This document shows positions 47,736-61,054 of a DNA stretch of 64,000 bases, one piece after another. The notes below the pieces were generated by a model. That model was not told where the DNA came from. It did no database searches and saw nothing but the letters and a program-made list of their open reading frames with translations. Positions within the stretch are counted from its first letter, which is position 1; every line of letters starts with the position of its first letter. This DNA comes from Anas platyrhynchos (lineage: Eukaryota; Chordata; Aves; Anseriformes; Anatidae). The translations under genes were made by a program, and so were the position numbers. The DNA lies in the NCBI RefSeq assembly GCF_047663525.1, contig NC_092611.1, positions 2,517,001-2,581,000 on the forward strand, read 5' to 3'.

Positions 47736-49490
47736 ATTAATATCCCCTCAGATATATTAATCTCCCCTCAGTCTCCTCCAGGCTAAAGAGGCCCAGTTCT
47801 CTCAGCCTGTCCTTGTGTGACAGGTGCTCCAGTCCTCTAATCATTTTAGAAACCCTCCTCCGAACTCGCCCGGTAGTTCTATGTCCCTCTGGTACTGGGG
47901 AGCCCAGAACTGGACACAATACTCCAGGTGTGGCCTCACCAGGGCTGAGCAGAGTGGGAGGATCACCTCGCTTGACCTGCTGGCAACACTCTTCCGAATG
48001 CAGCCCAGCATCCCATTGGCCTTCTTGGCCACAAGGGCACATTACTGACTCACAGTCAGCCTGCTGCCCACCAGGACTCCCAGGTCCCTCTCTGCAGAGC
48101 AGCTCTCCAGCAAGTCAGCCCCAGACTGTACTGGTGCCTGGCATTATTCCTCCCTAGGTGCAGGACCCAGCACTTGCCCTTGTTGAACTTCATGAGTTTC
48201 CTCCCAGCCCATCTCCCCAGCCTGTTCAGGTCCCATGGCAGCACAGCCTCTAGGGTATCAGCCACTCCTCCCAGCTTTGTGCCATCAGCAAACTTGCCGA
48301 GGGTGCACTCCATTCCTTCATCCAGGTCGTTCATGAATAAGTTGGAAAACTCTGGACCCATTACTGACCCCTGGGTGACACCGGTGGCTACAGGCCTCCA
48401 ACTAGACTCCGCACCACTGAGCACAACCCTCTGAGCTCTGCCATCCAGCCAATTATCAATCTACCTCACCGCCCATCTAGGCTGCACTTCCTGAGCTTAT
48501 CTATGAGGATGTCATGGGAAACAGTGTCAAAAGCCTTGCTGAAGTCAGGGTAGATCACATCCACCGCTCTCCCCTCATCTACCCAGCTAGTCATCTCATC
48601 CCAGAAGGCTATCAGATCGGTTATGCATGATTTCTCCTCGGTGAATCTGTGGTGACGACTCCTGATCACCCCTTATCCTCCACATGGTTGGAGATGACCT
48701 CCAGGATGAGATTCTCCATCATCTTTCCAGGGATGAAGGTGAGACTGACTGGCCTGTAGTTGCCTGGGTCCTCTTTCTTGCCCTTTTTGAAGACTGGGAT
48801 AACACGGGCTTTCTTCCAGTCCTCAGGCACCTCTCCTGTTCTTCATGACCTTTCAAAGATTATGGAGAGTGGCGTAACAATAACATCACCCAGCTCCTTC
48901 AGCACCCATGGGTGCATTCCATCAGGGCCCATGGCTTTGTGGATGTTGAGTTTGCTTAGATGATCTCTGACCCAATCCCCTTAGACCAAGGGAAAGTCCT
49001 CCTTTCTCCGGATTTCCTCTCTCATCTCCAGGGCTTGAGACTCCTGAGGGCTGATCTTAGCCCTCCTGATCCCTGCATACTCTGACGTTTTCCCCATATT
49101 CCTCCCGAGTGGCCTGTCCCTTTTTCCACATGCTGTAGAATTCTTTCTTCTGTCTGAGCTTTGCCAGGAGCTCCCTGCTCATCCATACAGGTCTCCTGCT
49201 CCCTTTGCTTGCCTTCTTACTCACAGGGATGCACCGATCTTGAGCTTGGAAGTGATGCTGGAATACTGACCAGCTGTCTTGAACCTCCCTTTCCTTCTAG
49301 GGTCCTTACCCATGGGATTCTTCCAAGTAGACCCCTGAAGAGGCCAAAGTTTGCTCTGCTGAAGTCCAGGGTCACAAGCCTACTTTTTGCCCTGCTTCCT
49401 CCTTGCAAGATCCTGAACTCCGCCATATCACAATCACTGCAGCCAAGGCTGCCCCTGACCCTCACATCTCCAACTAGTCCTTCCTGATTT

Positions 49491-49990
49491 CATTAATACA
49501 AGGTCCAGCAGCACAACTCTCTTTGTTGGCTTAGGTCATTAATGTTGGCATTAAGGTTGGCATTGAGGTCATTAACGAAGACATTAAATACTCTTGGACC
49601 CAGTGCCTACCCAGGCGGCACTCGTAACTGGCCTCTATCTGGACTTTTTCCACACTGATCACCATACTCCAGGACCAGTCATTCAGCCTGTTTTCGGTCC
49701 ACCTTACTGTCCACTCATCTAACCACTTCATCAATTTGTCTGTGAGGAGACAGTGTTAAGCCCTAGTAAAGCCAAGGTAAACAACCTCCACTGTTCTCCT
49801 CTCATCCACCAAGTTCACTGTAAAAAGCTATCAGGCTGGTTAGGCACAAGTCTCCCATTTGTAAATTCCCTGCTGACTAGTGATGATCACCTTCCTGTCC
49901 TCCATACATCTGAAAATGTTTTTCACCTTCAGCTCCATGAGCTTCCCAGGGACTGAAAAGTGACTGGCCTGTAGTTCCCTGTACTCTCCC
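49491..49990 (-). mobile_element. CR1 LINE fragment, second older copy
   Basis: Diverged minus-strand reverse-transcriptase region: counterparts of the VFNVFVNDLNANLNAN, DRKQAE and VNLVDERRTVEVVYLGF segments. It ends near the PGKLMELKVKN motif. It adjoins the larger CR1 but represents ORF2 sequence already covered there, so it is a separate insertion. Confidence 0.75.
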
Positions 49991-51079
49991 AAGCACATGA
50001 AAACATAGCAGTAAAGATACTCGATAATACAGCTGTTGTATTTCTCATTCCAAGCAATTGCAGATACTAGCGCATCATACATTATAAAGGCAGTGTGTAA
50101 GTGAGTGAAAAGTATTTTCCAGAAAAGAATGAAACTGAAGTTTTAATTGTGTGCAGTAGGGTGGCAAAACTTTAGGAAAGGACTAAAAGAAAACAAATTC
50201 ATTTGATTAAATTGCAAATGAAATCTCCTCATAGTAAAATTTCATTTATTCTCATATAATCTCTGAATCTACACCACTGATATCTTATCTTAGTAAAACT
50301 GCCAGAAGATATTCAGAGCCCCATACTGGTAAGCATCTATGTTTGATGTAATTTATCTTTAGTTGGACAGGCCTCACTCCCCCTAGTACACAAGTTTTAC
50401 ATGTATCCAGACAGCCACTGAAAGACAGATCATTCATAGAATGACAGTAGTTCTGCATTCATTTTCATACTTGACAGATTCCTCATTCACTATATGTGAA
50501 CATCTGATATAGATAAAGTAATATAATTTCTTATATCCACCATGCTTGTCTTCTACTGCTACATAGCATGTCATTTGTGTAATGTGGCCTCATTTTTTTT
50601 TAATCATTTTAATCAACACGTGGTTTCTAAGATCCACAGTAGCGTGGCATCGACAATTCCATACATAAAATCAGAAATCCCATTGATACCTATTCTAACA
50701 TACACATAGAGGTTATTAAGAGACAGTTTGTACATAAAGTCCTACTCTGTCTCACTTGTTAGATTTACCATGGTCCTTCAGCCTGGAGAGTTGCCTGTTG
50801 ATGTCTGCAGTAGCTAACCTTAGTCTTTGGAAGAGTATTTCCTTTGCTCAGCACTCACCTTACAGGTTCTTCTCTCTTGAAATGAGAGCAATGACACTGT
50901 AGCAGCTCTCTTAAAGTCGGTGGTTTTCAAAACACAGTTATTCAAATGAATTAATCAAACCTTCTTGTTTAAATTTCTTCATAAAACACATCTTACAGAT
51001 TCATTACAAGGAAGACATGTCCAAGTCAGTACATATGTACAACACACTGTACTCATATAATAATGACATTCAGACCTAC
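49991..51079. other. Non-coding stretch downstream of MYND exon
   Basis: AT-rich, no recognised transposon. If the ANKMY1-like MYND exon is not spliced at 51,079, its frame would continue about 33 codons to a stop at about 50,979, making this the 3' UTR. Confidence 0.4.
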
Positions 51080-51234
51080 CCAGCAATCCCAAGCACTCAT
51101 GCCTATGCCGTTCATTCCAGGATTTCCTTCTGCAAGTCTCACTGCAAGTGAAAACTTCATGACAACGCATGCAAGGTGACAGCTGAACACCAACAGAACG
51201 TCCACATTGATAGCAGTATTTAAAGAATGGCAGC
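51080..51234 (-). CDS. ANKMY1: ANKMY1-like MYND zinc-finger exon
   Basis: After TTGTTCTAG the exon reads LPFFKYCYQCGRSVGVQLSP, CMRCHEVFTCSETC, RRKSWNERHRHEC. All eight zinc ligands of a MYND domain are present with normal spacing (C-X2-C, C-X2-C, C-X5-C-X3-C, X7-H-X3-C). The exon ends either at GTAGGT (51,079) or runs on to a stop near 50,979; the choice decides the C terminus. Confidence 0.92.
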
Positions 51235-52858
51235 CTAGAACAAAGGTAGTTGTCAAATAAAAAAAATAGTAGTGTTTGTTTAGTCTTTTTTCTTAACCTG
51301 GTAGCATGTCTATTACAACACAATTAAATCCAAATGGAAACAAGATAGAAACAAAAATGTCATAGTACTCAAGGACAGGGAATCAGAAGACTGCAGCTTA
51401 TCACAGGACTCTGCGGGGAACAGGCTGCGTACCAACAGTAAAGCAAGCCCCCCAAAAGCCAAGTGTTCTAGTGAGAAACATACCCAAGCCTTTACTAAAC
51501 CAGCAACTACATCCTGTACTACATTGTGTGCTTTAATCTACTCATGACGCTGAGTCCATTTTCAAACTGGTAGGCAGGACAAATTATATATGGTCGGAGA
51601 TAATGAAGCTAAACCGGCAAATTTGAAAAACCCTTATATAATATACTGGAAGATTGCAGAGACAAAAGGGACACCCGTAGGCCACTGCGCCACAACAGTT
51701 ATTCCAAAGCTGGAACAGAAAACAAAGAGTGCTTGGGCTAGGTCTTTCAGTAAGAATGGGAAGCAGACTGTTAGATGTACTTGCAAGCTTGGCTATGTAC
51801 TTAGAATCTTTTAAAAGTATTTAAGAACCCTTTACAGCACAGATTTCCATAGTATGGTCTGAGCCAAATAGTTCTATGCCTGTGAAATTTGACAAGACCA
51901 GATATAAGATAAAGCCAAAAGTTAACCATGCAAAAACTTTAATTCCTGTGATACTATTACATTTTTTTAAAGGTTAAGATACATCTAAATACTTTATAGT
52001 TTTTACAGGCAATATTGAATACATTGTATATACTACCAAACTTTTATCTTACAGCCTTCCCACTGTGTGATATGGTCTCTATTAAATGCATTCCTTTATT
52101 CCTCCCAATAGCTAGAAGTTTCACTGAGATTTCATCTCTCTGCAAGTCATTGTTGAAATCTATTCATGAAATCTTTGTATGCTACTTTAATGTTCCAGAT
52201 TTTATTTTAAATCATTTTATTTTCTTCTAGCAATCTCTTCACCTTATACTATTATCTGTCCATCATGTTGCAACAGAAATGCTACCTCAAAATTTCTCTC
52301 TTCAAAAGTGGCACAGTTCCTGATACCTATGTTACCTGCTCTTGATTCAAATACTGAGACAAAGTTGAGAATCCTGTGAATTTCCTGCAGCAGAAGAAAC
52401 TGATGACAGAATTCAGTATCCCTTAGGCACATATTTCCATTACTATTCAAACTTTTGTTACTGAACTGTTTCAAGAATGTTCCCAAACAGTACAAGTCTC
52501 TCCTGCAATTTCCTGTAGAGTCCAGAAAAACGATACAAAATTTGTATGTGCCTATTTCTTAGCATTCGCATGCTACTTTGGGATACTGTTGGTGTGAATT
52601 GGTTTAAAACACTAGGATACACTGCTTCCTACAATAAGACTGAGTATTATAAAGGCTCTTGTGATGAACTCTGAAGCTGAAAAGGAGCGATGTGATCACA
52701 ACTAGGAAAGAAGCTAACTTCACCTGACAAGACTAGATAGACTAGAGGGGAAAATTAGAAAGGAGAACAGCAGGGTGATGACAGTCTCTGCGAGGAAAAA
52801 ATAGAGCCTAGTCATTTCTTAGAACTGTCAATACTTATGTGCAGTATCTCTGTCATAC

Positions 52859-52925
52859 CTCACTTCTTCCACATGATGGCTCCTCTCTTTCATCTTTGAA
52901 ACACATGCATGAATGACTGAATCCA
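52859..52925 (-). CDS. ANKMY1: ANKMY1-like short linker exon
   Basis: 67 bases between TTATTCTAG and GTATGA, encoding DSVIHACVSKMKERSHHVEE. I accept it because it is the only stretch found that restores phase between the two neighbours: it takes one leftover base from the upstream exon and passes two to the MYND exon. Sequence conservation is weak, so this call rests mainly on splice sites and phase. Confidence 0.6.
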
Positions 52926-53104
52926 CTAGAATAACATAAGGAAGAGGAGAGAAGAGAGCAAAAATCAGTACTCCAACTTGAGAATTAGAATACCAGTCAC
53001 AAAATCCACCTTCGTTAGAAGTCTATTTGGCTCACCGGACATTACCAGATGAGCCGTCTACTGTATAAAATTTGAAGATACGTAATAAAATGCACATTAC
53101 ATCA

Positions 53105-54215
53105 ATGAATCAATCATAGGATATGGATATAGGCTGGAAAAGACCCCTAGGATCATCAAGTCCAGCCACCAACCTAGCAGTACCTAGTCCATCACTAAGC
53201 CATGTCCCTAAACTCCATGTCCACACTTCTCTTAAGTACCTCCAGAGATGGTGACTCCACCACTTCCCTGAGCAGCCTGTTCCAATGCCTAACCACTCTT
53301 TCTGTGAAGAAATTCTTTCCAATCTCTAATCTAAACATCTCCTGATGCAACTTGAGGCCAATTTCCTTGCATCCTATCACTTGTCACCTGACCAAAGGGA
53401 CTGACACTCTCCTCACTGCAATCTCCTTTCAGGTAGTTGTAGAGAGACACGAGGTCTCTGCTCAGCCTCCTCTGCTCCAGACCAAACAACCCCAATTCCC
53501 TCAACCACTCCTCATACATCTTATTTTCTAGTTTATTCACCACCTTTGTTGCTGTTCTCTGAATATGTTCCAGAAACTCAGTATCTTTCTTGTAGTGAGG
53601 AGCCTAAAACTGAGCACAGCATTTGAGGCACAGTCTCACCAATGCCATGTACAAGGGGATAATCACTTCCCTAGTCCTGCTGGCCACACTATTTCTGAAG
53701 CAGGCCAGAAAACCCTTGGCTCATATACAGCCAACTGTCAACCAGCAACCTCAGGCCCTTTTCTGCCTGGTAGCTTTCCAGACACTCAGCCCCGAGCCTG
53801 TGTTGCTGCATGGGGTTATTGTCACCCAAGTGCAGCACTGGACATTCAGCCCCGTTGAAGACCATGCAGCTGGACACGACCCATCCATCTATCCAGGTAC
53901 CCCTGCAGAGCCTTCCTATCCTCAAGTAGATCAACATTCCTGCCCAACTTTGTGTTATCTGCAAACTTACTTAGGTACACTTGATCTCCTCATCCAGATC
54001 ACTGAAGAAAAAGCTAAATAAAACAGGCTCCGATCATGAGCCCCAAAGAATACCACTGGTGACCAGCCACCAAGTGGATTGAACGCCACCCACAACAACC
54101 CTTTGGACCCCACCATCCAAACATTTTTTTTACCCAGTGAACATGACATCTGTCCAAACCATAAACCATGCCTCATCCACTAAGTGGGTCATCTTATCAT
54201 TGAAGATCAGGTTAG
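53105..54215 (-). mobile_element. CR1 LINE fragment in ANKMY1-like intron
   Basis: About 1.1 kb, minus orientation. It covers the degenerate 3' UTR (AAAGACCCCTAGGATCATCA) and ORF2 C-terminal segments ([38 protein letters not shown]). The reverse-transcriptase FADD region is broken. It lies between the linker exon and the short exon of the host gene and shares that gene's orientation. Confidence 0.9.
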
Positions 54216-54811
54216 GAATGTCAGAAGCCAACAAAAAAGAGCCAAAGTACTTTTGAAAGAAGAAACCACACAGATAATTTACCTTTACTTCCTGCTGGAT
54301 GCCAAGCCACAGTATCTCAGGTTATTCTGAACTGCAAAGGTAACAATCTGATATTCTGAGGGCACTTCCCAAGTGTGATATATATACCTCAAAGTCTGGT
54401 ATACCGAGATCAGGATTCCAAGCCTGGTTTCACCACATATTTGAGCACTACTGAGGAAGTCACTCAGATCATCTTAATGTATATATTCATTTTTGCCACT
54501 CTAGTAGAAGAGCATTAAATACAACCAAGGTCTTAGGAAAACAAGCTCCCTCAGTCACTCATTAACACATGGTAATAGATCTCGTATAGGAATTCACAAG
54601 GAAGAAGGAGCTAAGCTCATATTGAGATTTCCTTCACTGTGCCTTGTTTGTTCTTTTCAATGTTTGTAGAACCCTTAAACCTCCTTATCAAATATGTAAG
54701 GCAGTTTTAATTGTTATCTTTTCAGACAATACTGGAATTATAACAGTAAATTCCCCTTCACACCCGTTGATGCTACCCTTAATCTTGAAATACTCCTAGG
54801 CTTGAACTAAC

Positions 54812-54977
54812 ATTTCTTGGATCTTCTCAGCTCTTCTTGATCCCACTCCTTCTCTTTCAGGATGACACGCTCTCGGAGCTTTGCTGTAATGTGTTCCAGC
54901 AGTGCCTGGCGTGTTTGAAAAACTTCCTGCTCAGATGCTGACAGTATGTGGTATGGTGTGTTAGCAATTCTCCTATC
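54812..54977 (-). CDS. ANKMY1: ANKMY1-like linker exon
   Basis: After TATGTTTCAG it reads [55 protein letters not shown]. It is strongly conserved in ANKMY1 and charged enough to form helix. The donor is taken as GTTAGT, just before an in-frame TAG; without splicing, the protein would end one residue later. Confidence 0.85.
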
Positions 54978-55082
54978 CTGAAACATACTCCAAGTTAATT
55001 CACTAATGTATGGGAACACAAATCTAAATAACGTTTTTTTCAGAGTTAAAGCCAACCCATTCCAAAAGTGCAGTATCATCAC

Positions 55083-56554
55083 TGATGGATCCTGGTTTGG
55101 AGCTCAGTCTGTGATATAGGCACAGGACATGCCCAGTTTAGAAGTTCTAGTTATTTCAATTATCAGTTTGGTGAGTGCTCAGTAAGTCAACTAAAACAGT
55201 TTTCAAATGTTTCCTTAAGGGGGAAGCTGCCCTCATCTTGCAGGGCTCCTCTCCCAGCACTTCTGGAAGCACTGAGAAGTTTCCTGGAAATGAAAGACAT
55301 CTTGTCCACTATTATATTTCTGCATTTGCCATACTGCTTCACTGTAGTAAGTGACAACAAGAAGAAAAAGAAGAAACTAAGTCCAGAGCCAGAAAAAAAA
55401 ATAAGGTACCTGGATTATGGTGACTGAGTTTGCTTATGATCACAGCTATAAACTGTTTACTTTCCTGTTTGAGGATCAGATTACAAGCAAAAGAATCAAA
55501 ATTAAATTTCTACACAGCATACTGGTACAGGATGCAAAAAGCCTCATGTTAGCTCCAAGCAGGCTGCTCGGTGAACAATGTGCAGTGGTGGATCCCACAG
55601 TCACAGAGCTATATTAGCTAGCTTGGAGGCAGCTGCAATACTACAAGGTACGTACACACTCTCACTATTACTTTTGTTTTTCTCAGAACAAGTACCATCC
55701 CAGAGATAATCAATCTGTTTATCATGTAAGCTTTTTTTAAGAAGAAAGCTATAAAAAAATCTTTCATGATCCAAGGCATAATTGCTTCTAATCAGAGCTG
55801 TCAGAGAATCCCAGGCTTTTTAAAGGGTTGTTTTTTGAAATAAATAGGTTGAGAAAAAATAATAAGGCAGAAATTTATTAGTTATACTTCACAGTAAGAT
55901 TAGTTAGTATTAGTTATATTACAGTAAGATTCCTTTTATAGTGAATTAATAAATGATTAAGGCTCACTCTAGTAATTCCCTTTATTTAGTAAATATATAC
56001 ATAAATTACTTTATATATAATATATAAAATTATACATATTTTAATGTATGTTTTATTCAAATACTCTTTTGTAAACACATTATTTTAAAGTTTGATTGGT
56101 ATTGTCTTTTCATAGCTTATAACACACCTCAAATTATCATCATAATATATGCACACTATATATTATCATAGTATATAAAATAATCATATTTTTATATAAT
56201 TATAATATATCATGTTTTCTCATGGTTTGATTGTAGCCTCGTGAACATGACATCTGTTTTTAATGGCTGGTTTTAGGATTAGAATTAACTTTTTTCAATT
56301 CAGTTATGAATGGAATCTTGCTATACCATTTGACAGCACAGATTATCTTCACAGGCTAACCTGCTAGAGGTATTCAGACTTTAAATGATTAAAGTTCAGA
56401 AGCAAATGAAAGGCATCTCATGACATATGTGGAGAGGAAGCAAATTTCCAGTGAGCATTTCTGAAGAAGATACCAGACAAATCGTAAGGACACAATGGAC
56501 CCTATATATGAATGGATGCAAAGAACACAGTATTTTCCAATATTTAAGTCATAC
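55083..56554. other. Intron sequence, AT-rich
   Basis: Intron of the ANKMY1-like gene. From about 55,850 to 56,220 it is markedly AT-rich with ATATAT and TATAAT runs. No exon or transposon recognised. Confidence 0.5.
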
Positions 56555-56668
56555 CTGATAATATTTGTAATAGGCAAAGTCGACAGCTGTTCCCACAGCT
56601 TTTTTCTGTCCTTCCTGAAGAGTAACTGGTGCAAGGATATCTGCACCAGCTTCAAGCAGCTTATCAAC
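56555..56668 (-). CDS. ANKMY1: ANKMY1-like ankyrin exon
   Basis: 38 codons, phase 0-0, TTCTTCAG to GTATGA. It reads VDKLLEAGADILAPVTLQEG and then KKAVGTAVDFAYYKYYQ. L-L-E-A-G-A-D-I is a standard ankyrin helix-turn, and the remainder matches ANKMY1. Confidence 0.92.
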
Positions 56669-57420
56669 CTGAAGAAAACAAATCATCATACATCCAAGCA
56701 TAAAGAAAAGCTTCCAACAAAAATATCACAGCTGAAAAGACAGGACTGAGTATCAGAGCTTGATCTCTATTTGTGAGACTATTTTGTGCATCAAACCATG
56801 CATTTCTTCTGCTCCTTTAAAGCTGTTGATGGATTGACAATCTAAATGTGTTTTATAAGTAAAGCCTTCTTTCAGGCAGTTGCTATTTGTTTCTGGGCAT
56901 CTTAAAATCTTGCAGCAACAGATGAAGCAATCGCTTCTTCTGCCAGACCCCTCAACAGCAGGCTTTTTTACCTCCATTCTGAATAGAATCAGTTCTGTGC
57001 TCCCTGGGATGAGAAGACAAACTCCAGTTTTCACAAGGTCAAACACTGCCATTGACTTCAACAAAAAGTGCGCTTATTGCAAGTCATATTCACCAGTTTA
57101 CAGTAAGGCAACATCTCTCTCTTCATGTGGATGCTTGGTGTGTTTATAAAAGCAGATAACAGTCAGATCTGATACAATCACCCCATTTACCTTTAATGTA
57201 GTTTTTGCTCTTCTAAACAAAGACGAAACATTTACTCAAACATGAAAATGAATTTCCATTCAAACCCCCTGTTCTACAGGACAGAAGAACAGCATTAGGA
57301 ATAAACAAAAATGAATTGTTCTTCAAAGAAGCAGTTTATTCATTAAACAGTAAAGGAACACAAGGTAACTGATAAAAATCAGTGCTTTTTCTGAAATTAA
57401 AAAAAAAAAAGTGCACTCAC

Positions 57421-57552
57421 CAAAGCAATCCTCTGTGCTGTTGTTCTCTGTTGTTCATACGTGGTACTGACAGCTGCACAGAGAGCATTTTTTACCACGC
57501 CACTTAATGTCAAATTAGGGTCAGCCCCATGCTTGAGGAGTTCAACCACTGC
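57421..57552 (-). CDS. ANKMY1: ANKMY1-like ankyrin exon
   Basis: 44 codons, phase 0-0, CATTCACAG to GTGAGT. It reads AVVELLKHGADPNLTLSGVV, KNALCAAVSTTYEQQRTTAQ and RIAL. It contains the ankyrin core VVELLKHGADPN and an ALCAAVS helix that starts the next unit. Confidence 0.93.
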
Positions 57553-57714
57553 CTGTGAATGTGCATATGCAAATGTGAAAAATTAGTGGATCAAGAAGCC
57601 ATTTTTGATAGTTTCGCAGCACAAAAGTGAGAACCTAGCCACATCAGTCCAGACCCTAAAGCTTTCCAGTATTTAACACAGCATGCTTGGAATATCTGCT
57701 AGTACATGTCACAG

Positions 57715-58232
57715 ATTTGTGATGTACAGTCCACACTGGTGAGGCCACACATGGAGTACTATGCCCAGTTCTGGGTTTCCCAGTACAAGAGAGATCTGGC
57801 GCTACTAGAAAAAATCCAACAAAGGGCCACAAATATGAGAAAGGGTCTGAAGCACCTGCGGTAGAAGGAAAGGCTGAGTGAACCTGGTCACTTAGGCTTA
57901 GACTAGAGGAGACTCAAGGTGTACATAATAATAGATAATGTCTATTTATAGAAGACAGATCCAGGCTCTTTTCAGTGGTGCCCAGTGCCAGGACAAGAGG
58001 CAATGGGCACAAACTGGAACACAAGAGATTCTATCCAAACATCTGGGAACACTACTGTGCAGGTGACAGACACTGGCACAGATTGCTCAGAGAGGTTGTG
58101 GAGTTTCCCTCCTTGGAGATAATCAAAAGCCACCTGGGCAAGCAGCTGTGGGTTCTGTCTGAGCATGGGGTTGGACCAGATAACCTCCAGCAGTCACTTC
58201 CAACCTTAACTTTTCTCTCATTCTGTGATACA
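57715..58232 (+). mobile_element. CR1 LINE, 3' fragment in ANKMY1-like intron
   Basis: Plus-strand CR1 beginning with a [22 protein letters not shown] segment and ending with CTCATTCTGTGATA. It covers the end of ORF2 and the 3' UTR with several frame breaks. About 520 bases, opposite in orientation to the host gene. Confidence 0.88.
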
Positions 58233-59793
58233 GGAGCATACAGAAGCATGATTGAAAATGTCATCATGAGATACTTACCAATAGTGAAAAAGACAGAAAA
58301 GCATAGCATTAAAAATTACCTGTTCTAACAAAGATATATATATTTTTAAACACTTTACCACAAAGATAAGGATTAGATAGGTTGGTCACTTATATTCTAT
58401 TAATCATTACTTCATCACATTAGCTTCTGAGAAGGCAGGAGAACCAGTAGCATTTGTTGGCTATGGGACTATTTTAATGGGAAATCCTAAATTTCAATTA
58501 TTGTGTTGCAAGAAAACACTTTTTTTTTTCCAGAAAAATACCAAAATGTCTTTGAAAATTATGAAGACAGTGTCAGGAGCTCCCAATTGAAAGATTTCAG
58601 ACAATTTATTCTATGTTGTATGCAGTTGTAGCTATTTCTATTATATCTACTTCCATAGTCCACAATCTAACTCCATATTACGTTGCATTCAGTTTAATTT
58701 TTATAATGTATTGTTTTCCAGTGAAATTTGTATCATTAAAGAATAGTAAAAAAACACACAACAAATCTTTCCTATCATTTGTCTTGTGTATACTCTAAAA
58801 TGTGATAGACTAAAAGGTAAAATGTTGGTTTCATCAAAAACATTGAAAAGGGTTTCCCCCTAGGTTTGCTTGTAGCTGTGTTTCCAAGATAATTCTTCTC
58901 TAGGTTATTAGTGTGCTTTTCTACTGGTGAAAGCAAGTAGAGAAGCAGAAATCATACCTCTACCCTGATCCTTGCAGCTGATTTCAACCACTAGGCTGCA
59001 GTCATGCTTGCTCCCTCAATGTCCTTCCCACAGCCTTGTGTGGTGACTGCACAGTAGCTGAGCTCAGTAGGGGTGTCTGGGTGCCACTCATTCTTTGCTT
59101 TATGTGTGTCCAGAAGCCCAGACACACAGAACTCTAATGCAATAGAGGCAGACATTGCTTGCAGACACGTCTGCTTCATTAGCCAATTTGCTTGTACGTC
59201 TTCTCTTGCACTATGCTGGCTGCTGTAGACCTGCTCTGAAGGGCCCAGTGTGGGCAAAAGGCAGTCAATTCCTTGCTCCAGGAAGACTGGTGCTAACTTC
59301 AGACATTGAATTCCACTGTGTGAACTACAGTCCTCATCTGTGGAGTGCTAAGCCTCATTACATCCCAAAACTTTTCTAAGTCTGCTGATCTATGAAAAAA
59401 ACAATGATCAGACTTCTTAATAAAAATAACTAATTTTTGTCTTCTACACAGAAGAAAGTGTTCTGACATTTGGTTGGGTTGCTCTGGGCAGGGAGACAGC
59501 ATGTCAGAAAATTGCATGTTCTTGTAATTCATCAAAGAGAATACACTTCTCCAGATGTCCAGGCCTTCTGAATCCTACCCAAATATTTCTGGCTACCTCA
59601 TCCTATGGTCATTTAGGACTCCTCTATTTCAGCTCATAAAGCACCCATAGGTTTAAAAGTAAAGTAAAAACTTCATTTTCACTGGAAATTTATGATTGCA
59701 AGCACCATTCATTATGCAGTTTGGCTGTCATTAGAGAAGGCAGACAGAAATGAAGAAGTACGTCAAAAAATTAAGGAACTTAAAGATACTCAC
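58233..59793. other. Intron sequence
   Basis: Intron of the ANKMY1-like gene between a CR1 copy and the next ankyrin exon. No repeat or exon was recognised. Confidence 0.5.
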
Positions 59794-59901
59794 CAAGTCA
59801 TTCCCACTGGCAATTGCTAAGGAAAGTGGTGAATGGCCACTCCACAATATGTTTGGATTTGCCTTATGCATTAAAAGGAGACGGATAACATCTCTGGCAT
59901 G
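59794..59901 (-). CDS. ANKMY1: ANKMY1-like ankyrin exon
   Basis: 36 codons, phase 0-0, CTACAAAG to GTGAGT. It reads HARDVIRLLLMHKANPNILW and then SGHSPLSLAIASGNDL. RLLLMHKANPN and GHSPLSLAIASGN are the two halves of a canonical ankyrin unit. Confidence 0.93.
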
Positions 59902-61054
59902 CTTTGTAGGCAGGTAAGGTGGAAAAAGGTAGAATTAGATCATAATAAAGTCAACTTTTTAATATTAAATAAACATCATAATAATAGTATAATTGATAAA
60001 ATGAGCCGTATAAAACATTCAAATTTTTCACCTAAACAATGATGTTATAATAAAAATACACATCCATTTTCTTATGGCTGAGAGCCCAAGCACAGTGATG
60101 TTATACGTAAAACCTCTTTGCAATTAGGTTACCAAACCACATCATCTCCTGCTACAAGAGTGAAGGTATGTCTCTTGTCAAATACCATACTCCAAGTGTA
60201 TGCATCCCAAATCTGCTAGAAAAATCTTACTATAATACGAAAACAAATGCACACAGGTTAGTGAATGCCAAAACTAAGACCATCTAACTTCAAATTGACC
60301 TTGTGGATGATAAAAGTTAATGGCCAAGTAAGACATGGAAACTCGACTAAAAGAGTTTCCCTTCTCAAATTGAAATCCAAATCTTAAGAAAAATTTTCCC
60401 CCCAAATGCTAATACATTTTTAATCTGTACAATATTTATAGTTCAGTAGGAGAAGAGTTTACTCCTTGAATTCTGTCAGCAATAACAGATGAGATGTCTT
60501 CACTACTACTACTAATCATGCCTGACCAATCTGGTGGCATTCTATGATGGAGTGACTGCACCAGCTGACAAGTGAACACTGACCGATGTCATCTACTTTG
60601 ACTTCTGTAAGGCCTCTGACACAGTGCCACATGACATCCTGATCTCCAAATTGGAGAGAGATGGATTTGAAGCGTGGACCATTCAGTGGATAAGGAATTG
60701 GCTTGAAGGTCGCGCCCAGAGAGTGGTGGTCAAGGGCTCCATGTCCAGGTGGAGGCCAGTGGCAAGTGGTGTCCCTCAGGGGTCTGTCTTGGGAGCAGTA
60801 CTCTTTAATACCTTTAACAATGACATTGACAGTGGCATTGAGTGCACCTTCAGCAAGTTTGCAGATGACACCAAGTGGTGCAGTTGATACCAAAGCATGA
60901 AGAGATGCTGTTCAAGGGGATCTGGACAGGCTGGAGGAGTGGGCCTATGTGAACTGAATGTGGTTCAACAAGTCCAAGCGCAAGGTGCTACGCCTGGGTC
61001 AGGACAATCCCAGACCAGAGTACAAACTGGGAGAAGAACTCATTGAGAGCAGCC

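Larger units (their letters stand above)
46068..49490 (-). mobile_element. CR1 LINE split by an LTR and an AT repeat
   Basis: The minus-strand 3' end (CACAGAATCACAGAATGAGC) is at 46,068-46,112. The element resumes at 47,243 (AGGGACCTCTGAAGATCATC), is interrupted by AT-rich repeat at about 47,525-47,735, and continues through the reverse-transcriptase region to about 49,490. Degenerate motifs include [29 protein letters not shown] (Asp to Gly in the active site) and YPDFSKAFDTVSHDIL. The LTR insertion is therefore younger than this CR1. Confidence 0.9.
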
